In this document: one piece after another, positions 1-4,431 of the stretch
How positions within the stretch are numbered: position 1 is the stretch's first letter
Layout: each line of letters starts with the position of its first letter
The notes under the pieces: generated by a model
The model's database searches: none
Seen by the model: only the letters and a program-made list of their open reading frames with translations
What the model was told of the DNA's origin: nothing
DNA from: JBBKWG01 sp037968835
Lineage (GTDB): Bacteria; Pseudomonadota; Alphaproteobacteria; Rhodobacterales; Rhodobacteraceae
Direction: 5' to 3'
DNA: 6,578 bases
Assembly: GCA_037968835.1 (NCBI GenBank)
Contig: JBBKWG010000075.1
Location: 1 to 6,578, forward strand
Made by a program: the position numbers and the translations under genes

Positions 1-1082
1 GGTTCTGCTGCATTGAAGAGGTCTTTGTCGGGAAGTCCGATAACCACTTCGTTCACGAGAGGAGCGCCAAGACGCGCAACCTGCACATACGCACCGCCAT
101 ATTTCGCGGTGCCTTCATAAGTCGGGCTTGGATCGGCAAGTTTGGCCTGTGGCACACTTGCTGTCGTCCACGCACCGATCACGCCGTTTCCGTCGCCGGT
201 CAAACAGGTGATTGGCACTTCAATCGCAAGCGATGTCACATTGAAACGACCGATGAGATCGTCATTGGCGCGATCCTGAGTGATACCACCAGCAAATGGG
301 CTCGCTGCGTTATACTGAGGATAAGTCGCGTTATCGGCACCTTGAATCGGGACGAGGTTGATAAGATCGAAGACCTCGCCGAGGTTCACGGCAAACGCTT
401 CTGCACGCTGACCTACAAAGACGCGACCGGCACCTACACATTCATTATTGCCGAGCTGCGGAATATCGACGCTGTAAATGAAGTTGTCGGCATATCCGTC
501 ATAGTCTTCGATTGTCTTGTTGCCGATATTATCGATTGGCTTGGCGAAGTTGGTGTCACTCGTTCCAACCCGAGTCAATTGTTTACCCTGTCTGAACTTT
601 GAACGGCGATCGCCAGAAATAAGACGCACGCTATAATTCTCAAACTCGTTCTGAAGGCTTGAATCTCCGAATGTTATCGGTCCTGCCTGACGCAGAGGAA
701 TGGCGACGGTCTTGTCACCGACTGGGATGGCGATGCCGGTGCCTCCCGAAAGTGTGTTCTTGAACTTGAACTGGAATGTCAGGTCTTCCAGAGCGTCCCC
801 ATCGTTGTCGATGTGAATTTCATAGATGGCGTCGGAGTCCATCGTGAAATAATTCGGCCCTCCGTAGGGCGCTTGCAAAGGCTGATAATTGGCGATGAAT
901 GTAACTGTCTCCGCGTCCGGGTCTTCGTAACTGCGAAAAGCATAGAAATCCGTCGCGTCTACTTTTGGCATCTTGGTTATGCCGGGCGCCTCTCGGTGGG
1001 ACGCGGACCAAGCGCTCGTCCCTACAGCCGTTGCAAGAACGGCCGATAATGTGACTTTGAAAATTTTAGTTTTACTAGGCAT
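1..1082 (-). CDS. DUF4331 family exported protein, partial (C-terminus beyond left edge)
   Basis: The minus strand is open without a stop from the start codon to the window edge, giving 360 full codons of an unfinished protein. The translation begins with a basic N-terminus and a hydrophobic stretch (about residues 7-26), a Sec signal peptide ending near AWSA at residue 27. The mature chain opens with SHREAP, then DATDFYAFRSYEDPD (42-56), IANYQPLQAPYGGPNYF (63-79) and YEIHIDNDGDA (87-97); this succession is typical of the DUF4331 family (PF14224). Members are exported proteins of unknown biochemical role. Start choice: two in-frame ATGs lie at 1088 and 1082. The AGGAGG at 1092-1097 is 3 bases from the first and 9 from the second, so 1082 is preferred. 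The gene is divergent from the prepilin peptidase. The family call is firm; no function can be given. Confidence 0.9.
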   Translation of the reverse strand, partial: MPSKTKIFKVTLSAVLATAVGTSAWSASHREAPGITKMPKVDATDFYAFRSYEDPDAETVTFIANYQPLQAPYGGPNYFTMDSDAIYEIHIDNDGDALEDLTFQFKFKNTLSGGTGIAIPVGDKTVAIPLRQAGPITFGDSSLQNEFENYSVRLISGDRRSKFRQGKQLTRVGTSDTNFAKPIDNIGNKTIEDYDGYADNFIYSVDIPQLGNNECVGAGRVFVGQRAEAFAVNLGEVFDLINLVPIQGADNATYPQYNAASPFAGGITQDRANDDLIGRFNVTSLAIEVPITCLTGDGNGVIGAWTTASVPQAKLADPSPTYEGTAKYGGAYVQVARLGAPLVNEVVIGLPDKDLFNAAE

Positions 1083-1091
1083 GAACATCTT

Positions 1092-1097
1092 CCTCCT
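1092..1097 (-). promoter_or_regulatory. Shine-Dalgarno of the DUF4331 gene
   Basis: The minus strand reads AGGAGG here. Its spacing (9 bases to the ATG at 1082, only 3 to the ATG at 1088) decides the start of the DUF4331 protein. Confidence 0.75.
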
Positions 1098-1114
1098 GTT
1101 GAAGTTCTGGATCT

Positions 1115-1124
1115 AGAGCGCTCT
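1115..1124. promoter_or_regulatory. Palindrome AGAGCGCTCT in the DUF4331 leader
   Basis: This is a perfect 10-bp palindrome. It extends to TCT on the left and, after one unpaired C, AGA on the right (1112-1128). It lies about 33 bp upstream of the DUF4331 start, between the promoter-like region and the ribosome binding site. It could be an operator or a short leader hairpin; nothing in the sequence names a regulator. Confidence 0.25.
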
Positions 1125-1223
1125 CAGACAAAGTAAATCGCGCTCGCCGGCACATCTGCCCTTGCGGGACAAAAAGCCAACGTTACAGTCACGATCCAGA
1201 TCCGAACATAGTTTCGAGCGGCA

Positions 1224-1252
1224 TTCAAAAAGAAGGATATTTATCCTATACT
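1224..1252 (+). promoter_or_regulatory. Candidate sigma70-type promoter for the prepilin peptidase
   Basis: TTCAAA (1224-1229, 4 of 6 to the -35 consensus) and TATACT (1247-1252, 5 of 6 to the -10 consensus) are separated by 17 bp. Initiation would fall near 1259, about 28 bases before the ATG at 1287. Found by eye only. Confidence 0.4.
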
Positions 1253-1268
1253 ACTTGAATTCATTCAA
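1234..1268. promoter_or_regulatory. Two 6-2-6 palindromes in the divergent promoter region
   Basis: AGGATA-TT-TATCCT (1234-1247) and TTGAAT-TC-ATTCAA (1255-1268) are both perfect inverted repeats with a 2-bp centre. Their centres are 21 bp apart, two helical turns, so dimeric regulators would sit on the same DNA face. They overlap the promoter-like elements of both divergent genes. The two sequences differ, so they would not obviously bind one protein. Confidence 0.35.
1240..1268 (-). promoter_or_regulatory. Candidate promoter for the DUF4331 gene
   Basis: On the minus strand TTGAAT (1263-1268) and GATAAA (1240-1245) are 17 bp apart, each matching 4 of 6 consensus positions. It overlaps the opposing plus-strand candidate, so the two would compete for polymerase. 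The transcript leader would be about 150 nt long. The match is weak. Confidence 0.3.
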
Positions 1269-1286
1269 AAATTTCTTTTCGTCGGC

Positions 1287-1769
1287 ATGCCGAACATGAC
1301 TCCAACTTTGCTTGATATCATGCTGACACCCGCCCTTGCACTCTCGCTGGGAACGCTGTCTTTTTTCGATCTCAAACACCATCGCCTTCCAGATGCGTTG
1401 ACCTTGCCCTTGGGGCTAGTCGGCCTGTGTCTGTCAGCGTGGCGCGTTGACGGCATCCCGTTGGACGCGTTGATCGGGTCAATCGCCGGGTTTGTCGTTT
1501 TCGCGTTCATCGGAGAGGTGTATTTTCGCCTGCGAGGCCTTGAAGGACTTGGCCTTGGGGATGCGAAACTCGTGGCAGCAGCAGGCGCCTGGCTTGGGTG
1601 GCAATCGCTTCCAGCACTTGTTCTCCTGGCATCACTGGCAGGTCTGATCATGGCGTACGCCCGCGCCGCTGACGCTGGCGACCCTTTGCCTTTCGGACCG
1701 GCCCTTTGCGGTGCTTTTCTAGTGCTTTGGTTGACCTTCGTTCTGACGAGTTCGGCAAGCGTTTTTTAA
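1287..1769 (+). CDS. Type IV prepilin peptidase (A24 aspartic protease), short form
   Basis: A 160-residue, strongly hydrophobic inner-membrane protein. It carries the two A24 catalytic aspartates: D28 in FFDLKHHRLPD and D92 in the GLGLGD motif (GxGD, 89-92), followed by AKLVAAAGAWLGWQ. The 64-residue gap between them equals that known for TcpJ (D125 and D189). The conserved PFGPAL is at 135-140. The enzyme cleaves leader peptides of type IV prepilins or type II secretion pseudopilins at the cytoplasmic face. Full PilD/GspO enzymes have an N-terminal methyltransferase domain with zinc cysteines; here it is absent, so only the peptidase is predicted. No Shine-Dalgarno precedes the ATG; a second in-frame ATG is at 1296. 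No pilus or secretion gene is visible beside it, so its substrate cannot be named. Confidence 0.88.
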   Translation: MPNMTPTLLDIMLTPALALSLGTLSFFDLKHHRLPDALTLPLGLVGLCLSAWRVDGIPLDALIGSIAGFVVFAFIGEVYFRLRGLEGLGLGDAKLVAAAGAWLGWQSLPALVLLASLAGLIMAYARAADAGDPLPFGPALCGAFLVLWLTFVLTSSASVF

Positions 1770-2008
1770 AGGCAGCGCAACCGCTCATTCCCGACCGGAA
1801 CTTACCATTTGATAATTGCGGTGCCCGATTGACCTGAGTTCAGCGGAAGTTCGATTTCGGTGCCGTATCGCAAATCGCGATCATAGCGCTACTGGAATAG
1901 CTGCGTTCACATGTTTCTGTGCAACCGCAAAGGGTGATTTATGCCTAATGAATGTCCATTATCGACATCCTGCAATTGTGGCATTCGGACGAGTTTAACT
2001 GGTTCTAC
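1770..2008. other. Gene-free spacer between prepilin peptidase and tRNA fragment
   Basis: No convincing coding region is seen; the short open frames here have no ribosome binding site and non-protein-like composition. CGATTT (1852-1857) and AAATCG (1872-1877) form a weak inverted repeat with no T run. If the tRNA fragment is an attachment site, this is the original chromosomal flank downstream of tRNA-Thr. Confidence 0.5.
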
Positions 2009-2054
2009 TGGTGCCCCCACACGGACTCGAACCGCGGACCTACTGATTACAAAT
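2009..2054 (-). pseudogene. 3' half of tRNA-Thr(UGU): probable attachment site (att)
   Basis: Read on the minus strand this is a tRNA from the base before the anticodon loop to CCA. The loop TTTGTAA has anticodon TGT (2047-2053), followed by the 3' anticodon stem TCAGT, variable loop AGGTC, T stem CGCGG, T loop TTCGAGT, T stem CCGTG (all pairing, one G-U), acceptor TGGGGGC, A73 and an encoded CCA (2009-2011). The 5' half is missing: right of 2054 the expected CAGT completing the anticodon stem is replaced by unrelated DNA. A tRNA 3' half ending at the anticodon loop next to an integrase gene is the usual footprint of a tyrosine recombinase that crosses over there. The polarity places the integrated DNA to the right. 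Not functional as a tRNA. The assignment is from base pairing, not from a covariance search. Confidence 0.85.
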
Positions 2055-2059
2055 TGCTC

Positions 2060-2084
2060 GCGCGCTGACTTACTGCGCGCTTTT
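2060..2084 (+). terminator. Possible weak intrinsic terminator, GC hairpin plus T4
   Basis: GCGCGC (2060-2065) can pair with GCGCGC (2075-2080) across a 9-base loop, followed by TTTT at 2081-2084. It lies directly inside the element boundary and could stop read-through from the left into the integrase region. The T run is short and GCGCGC is self-complementary, so chance is a real alternative. Confidence 0.25.
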
Positions 2085-2182
2085 CGGACTCATCGCGCTC
2101 TAATAGTGGTTCGGAACCTATTGAAATCGCGTTATATTTCTCCTGTTTGATCCCAATACGACCTCAGTCGCTCTAAGCGCTG

Positions 2183-2204
2183 TCGGGTCTGGTTTCGGGT
2201 CTGG
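2183..2204 (+). repeat. Tandem TCGGGTCTGG repeat upstream of integrase
   Basis: Two perfect 10-bp copies (2183-2192 and 2195-2204) have a 12-bp period and end 13 bp before the integrase start, abutting its ribosome binding site. Direct repeats between att and int are often arm-type integrase or excisionase sites, and binding here would also cover the translation start region of int. The 9-bp word TGTCGGGTC recurs at 3838-3846. Confidence 0.6.
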
Positions 2205-2206
2205 AT

Positions 2207-2212
2207 AGGAGA
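2207..2212 (+). promoter_or_regulatory. Shine-Dalgarno of the integrase gene
   Basis: AGGAGA, 5 bases before the ATG at 2218, supports that start. Confidence 0.7.
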
Positions 2213-2217
2213 ATTAC

Positions 2218-3363
2218 ATGTCTGAAAAACTAACCCGAGCCCGCGTCGACCGGGCCACCGAAACAGAGTCGGCGGGAAGCATCCTCTACGACGCCCAGGT
2301 ACCCGGACTCCGTCTCGTCATCGGCCAGCGCAGCGCCAGCTGGAAGATCGTCTCAACCATCAACGACGGGACCTCAAGGCCGGTCACACTGACCCTCGGT
2401 CGCGCCGACCAACTCAGCGTGAAATCAGCCCGGACCGAGGCACAGGCCCTGAAACTGAAGTTGTCGAAAGGCGAAGATCCGCGTCGTCCAAGAGGCGTAA
2501 TCCCAACAGTGGAACAAGCCCTCGCCCGCTACACATCCAATCGACCGGACCTGTCAGCCCGCACCCTTGAATTTTACGACCAAATGGTTGCCGGGCCGCT
2601 AAAGCCTTTAATCAAGTTGCCAATGGACCGGATCGACCGCGAGCACTGCCGGTCCCTGCACGAACGGATCACGAAGAAAAGCGGCCCCTACTCCGCAAAT
2701 GCATCCATGCGCGTCCTGAAGCTGCTCTTCAACGATGTCCTTCGGGAATTCGACCTGCCGCACGGCAATGTCGTCAGCCGAGCCGTTCGGATGAACAGGG
2801 AGGAATCCCGCGACTGGGCCGTCTCGCCCGTCGACCTGCCCGAGCTTTGGAGACGCATGATCACGATCGAAGATCCAATTCGTCGGATTGCATGGGAAAC
2901 ATTGCTTCTGACCGGTCTCAGGTCGGGCGACGTCAAATCCATGCGATGGGAAAATCTGGATCAGGACGGGGTCTTGACCATCCCCTCGCCCAAGGGCGGC
3001 ACAGCAAAGGCTTTCAAACTGCCGTTATGCCGCCATCTCATCCAACGACTGGAAGAACTGCGCGACGTTACAAAGCCGCTGGAGAGCGACTGGTGTTTCC
3101 CGGCCAGTTCCGCCTCGGGCCACCTTGAAACTTTGCGTCGTACCAAGGATTGGCCCTACGCGCCGCATGCAATGCGCCACACCTGGCGCACGGTCGCACT
3201 TGAAGTCGGCGTCTCGATCGACATGGCCCAGGTCCTGATGAACTATCGTAGCGGAGGCGCAAACGCCGTGTCGTGGGGCTATGTCACCAGGGCGAACCTG
3301 CTCGGACCGATGCGTGAAGCCGCCGAAACCGTGGCTTCAAAACTGCTGCACTACAGGTCCTAA
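2218..3363 (+). CDS. Tyrosine recombinase / phage-type integrase
   Basis: A 381-residue site-specific recombinase that would integrate and, with a directionality factor, excise the element at tRNA-Thr. The N-terminal part (about 1-92) resembles the arm-binding domain of P4-like integrases: ILYDAQVPGLRLVI, a WKIV strand, LTLGR, SARTEAQALKLKLSKGEDP. A core-binding domain follows (about 96-190). The catalytic domain has Arg235 (TGLRSGDV), Lys259 (PSPKGG), His317 and Arg320 (PHAMRHTW) and the nucleophile Tyr355 (GYVTR). The position usually held by His or Trp, 12 residues before the nucleophile in this subfamily, is Tyr343 in LMNYRSGG. Length and domain order are normal and no frameshift is seen, so the gene looks intact. 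The att-like tRNA half lies 164 bp upstream and a candidate directionality factor 78 bp downstream on the same strand. Confidence 0.93.
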   Translation: MSEKLTRARVDRATETESAGSILYDAQVPGLRLVIGQRSASWKIVSTINDGTSRPVTLTLGRADQLSVKSARTEAQALKLKLSKGEDPRRPRGVIPTVEQALARYTSNRPDLSARTLEFYDQMVAGPLKPLIKLPMDRIDREHCRSLHERITKKSGPYSANASMRVLKLLFNDVLREFDLPHGNVVSRAVRMNREESRDWAVSPVDLPELWRRMITIEDPIRRIAWETLLLTGLRSGDVKSMRWENLDQDGVLTIPSPKGGTAKAFKLPLCRHLIQRLEELRDVTKPLESDWCFPASSASGHLETLRRTKDWPYAPHAMRHTWRTVALEVGVSIDMAQVLMNYRSGGANAVSWGYVTRANLLGPMREAAETVASKLLHYRS

Positions 3364-3441
3364 CCGGCGCCAAGTGTTGGGTTACACGGCGCTCCAGTTA
3401 AGCCATTCTGAGTACGAAAAGTATCAGAAAGGACGACCAAG

Positions 3442-3729
3442 ATGGGAGTTTTCGAACAGATCGACACTCGCCTGACCAGGATTGAAGACCTCTTGGGCGA
3501 TCTGTTGGCCTCAGTCCCGGCGGAGTCTGCGAAAGCCGAACCCGAGATTGAGCCCGAATACATGTCGACCGTCCAGGCCGCAGAGTTTCTCGGGGTTAGC
3601 AAGCAGTCGCTCGCTCTATGGCGATCTGAAAGCAAAGGGCCGACTTTCGTCAGGGTAGGCAACATAGTTCGATATTCCCGCCAAGACCTGAGGGATTGGA
3701 TGGACGATCATCGCAAGGAGGCTCGCTGA
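3442..3729 (+). CDS. AlpA/excisionase-like helix-turn-helix protein
   Basis: A 95-residue DNA-binding protein. Residues 5-25 (EQIDTRLTRIEDLLGDLL) look like a short amphipathic or coiled-coil helix, probably for dimerisation, followed by an acidic linker. Residues 40-88 form a MerR-like winged helix-turn-helix of the HTH_17/excisionase type: MSTVQAAEFLGVSKQSLALWR, then GPTFVRVGNIVRYSRQDLRDWMD. AAAGGA at 3428-3433 lies 8 bases before the ATG. Following int on the same strand, it is a good candidate for the recombination directionality factor or an AlpA-like activator of excision. Many proteins of this fold are simply regulators of element genes, so the excision role is inferred from position. 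Confidence 0.8.
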   Translation: MGVFEQIDTRLTRIEDLLGDLLASVPAESAKAEPEIEPEYMSTVQAAEFLGVSKQSLALWRSESKGPTFVRVGNIVRYSRQDLRDWMDDHRKEAR

Positions 3730-3996
3730 AACGGGCTAATCCGTCGGTTGCCTTGTTTGGGGACAGCACTCATAATCCGGCTGTTTGCGAATGCCTTCTG
3801 ATCGCGACCAAGCAGTCATCCGACAGAAAGACTCATATGTCGGGTCAGACCCACAGCGGAAGTGACAAAATCTCGCTGCGTGTGCTCGCGGCGTAGAACA
3901 TGCCGCGGAAGACTTACTCGATTGGGGCCACTTTCAAATTCTTGCTGCAGAGCCGATAAATGACAATAATAGCCCAGTTAACTGAGGAACGATGTA
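3730..3996. other. Gene-free stretch after the helix-turn-helix gene
   Basis: No supported coding region. It contains TGTCGGGTC at 3838-3846, part of the inverted repeat GGGTC-A-GACCC (3842-3852), with TGT and ACA able to pair outside it if C3841 bulges. The Shine-Dalgarno of the next gene, GAGGA, is at 3984-3988. No clear second attachment site is seen. Confidence 0.45.
3838..3855. promoter_or_regulatory. Inverted repeat containing the TGTCGGGTC word
   Basis: GGGTC-A-GACCC is a perfect 5-1-5 inverted repeat flanked by TGT (3838-3840) and ACA (3853-3855). Its left part shares 9 bases (TGTCGGGTC) with the site at 2181-2189 before the integrase. It could be a binding site for the helix-turn-helix protein or the integrase; this is inference only. 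Confidence 0.3.
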
Positions 3997-4428
3997 GTGC
4001 GTGCGAGCTTGCAACTCATAGTGATCGCCACCGCGATGTTTCCGAGCATCGCAACAGCAGACATCGCAACAGCAGACATCTCTACACTACAAAAGCGCGC
4101 CAAATCCGGCGACTTCGATGCAACTGGCGAGGTACGCTGTGCACAAGAGGTCGGGCAATCGCTTGGACCCTGCCAAGCAACTGTAGCCCGCGATAATGGA
4201 TCAGCCGCCGTCGTGGTAACATTTGAGAACGGGTTCTCCAGAACGCTACTTTTCGGGGACCGGGTATTTCTGCGCGGCAACGCGACGATGTCCGGCGTCG
4301 GCACTGACACGCAATGGAATTTGTCCGATGGTATTTACAGCGTCAGGGTGGATGACCAGCGCTTCGCACTTCCCGAAGTGCTGGTCATTGGAGACGGGGC
4401 CGCTCCCGTTGAAGGAAGCGACCCTTAA
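3997..4428 (+). CDS. Small exported protein of unknown function, two cysteines
   Basis: A 143-residue protein starting at GTG; GAGGA (3984-3988) lies 8 bases upstream, which supports this start, and the nearby ATG at 3992 meets a stop at once. The N-terminus (residues 1-22, with hydrophobic LQLIVIATAMF) is a Sec signal peptide, so the mature protein should be periplasmic. A 15-bp tandem duplication repeats IATAD around the cleavage region. The mature chain has Cys48 and Cys59 (GEVRC...GPC), spaced for a possible disulfide, then ATVARDNGSAAVVVTF, a short beta-rich core and VDDQRFALPEVLVIG near the end. It resembles, from memory, small hypothetical proteins common in Proteobacteria with a C-x(10)-C, VAR..G.A and ERY.IP pattern. 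No function can be assigned. It ends 3 bp from the convergent sugar dehydrogenase stop. Confidence 0.75.
   Translation: MRASLQLIVIATAMFPSIATADIATADISTLQKRAKSGDFDATGEVRCAQEVGQSLGPCQATVARDNGSAAVVVTFENGFSRTLLFGDRVFLRGNATMSGVGTDTQWNLSDGIYSVRVDDQRFALPEVLVIGDGAAPVEGSDP
4048..4080 (+). repeat. 15-bp tandem duplication in the signal-peptide region
   Basis: Two perfect copies (4048-4062 and 4063-4077) plus the first three bases of a third copy (4078-4080). The unit is five codons, so the frame is kept and the protein reads IATADIATADI. Each copy carries an ATAD stretch, giving two possible signal peptidase sites. Confidence 0.9.
4352..4388. repeat. Long imperfect inverted repeat at the 3' end of the small exported protein gene
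   Basis: ATGACCA (4352-4358) pairs with TGGTCAT (4382-4388), and GCACTTC (4366-4372) with GAAGTGC (4375-4381) around a CC centre. An extra GCGCTTC (4359-4365), itself a near copy of GCACTTC, bulges out of the left arm. It has 14 paired bases in total. It lies in coding sequence (residues 119-131). The two convergent genes have no room between stops for a terminator, so this structure might slow or stop polymerase from either side, though no T run follows. Confidence 0.6.
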
Positions 4429-4431
4429 AAT

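Larger units (their letters stand above)
2009..3729. mobile_element. Left end of an integrative element at tRNA-Thr (right end not found)
   Basis: Seen: the tRNA-Thr 3' half, an integrase gene 164 bp further in, then an excisionase-like helix-turn-helix gene 78 bp after it. Known: such modules sit at the ends of genomic islands and prophages integrated in tRNA genes. Inferred: 2009-2054 is the displaced copy of the tRNA end and the element starts there and runs rightward. The minimum extent given ends with the helix-turn-helix gene. The true right end should be marked by an intact tRNA-Thr(UGU) on the minus strand and may lie beyond 6578. No phage structural, replication or conjugation gene is visible, so it could equally be a decayed remnant. 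Confidence 0.65.

Noticed and set aside
342..602. Plus-strand open frame of 86 codons
   Set aside because: It lies antisense inside the DUF4331 coding sequence, whose family motifs are clear, and has no ribosome binding site of its own.
1265..1651. Minus-strand open frame of 128 codons
   Set aside because: It is antisense to the prepilin peptidase, and its low-complexity Ser/Pro/Arg-rich translation is typical of a shadow frame.
1941..2150. Plus-strand open frame of 69 codons
   Set aside because: It runs through the antisense of the tRNA-Thr fragment and the element junction, so it is a chance frame. The resemblance of its middle to other predicted peptides would come from tRNA complement translation.
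3935..3965. Possible second attachment site, CAAATT...TTGCT
   Set aside because: It shares only CAAATT and a few scattered bases with the junction at 2050-2057, and no tRNA 5' half can be folded from it.
3730..3996. CRISPR array or small phage gene in the gap after the helix-turn-helix gene
   Set aside because: No regularly spaced repeats and no frame with a ribosome binding site were found.
4394..4409. ACGGG/CCCGT hairpin as a terminator for the convergent genes
   Set aside because: It has only five base pairs, lies in coding sequence and has no T run on either side.
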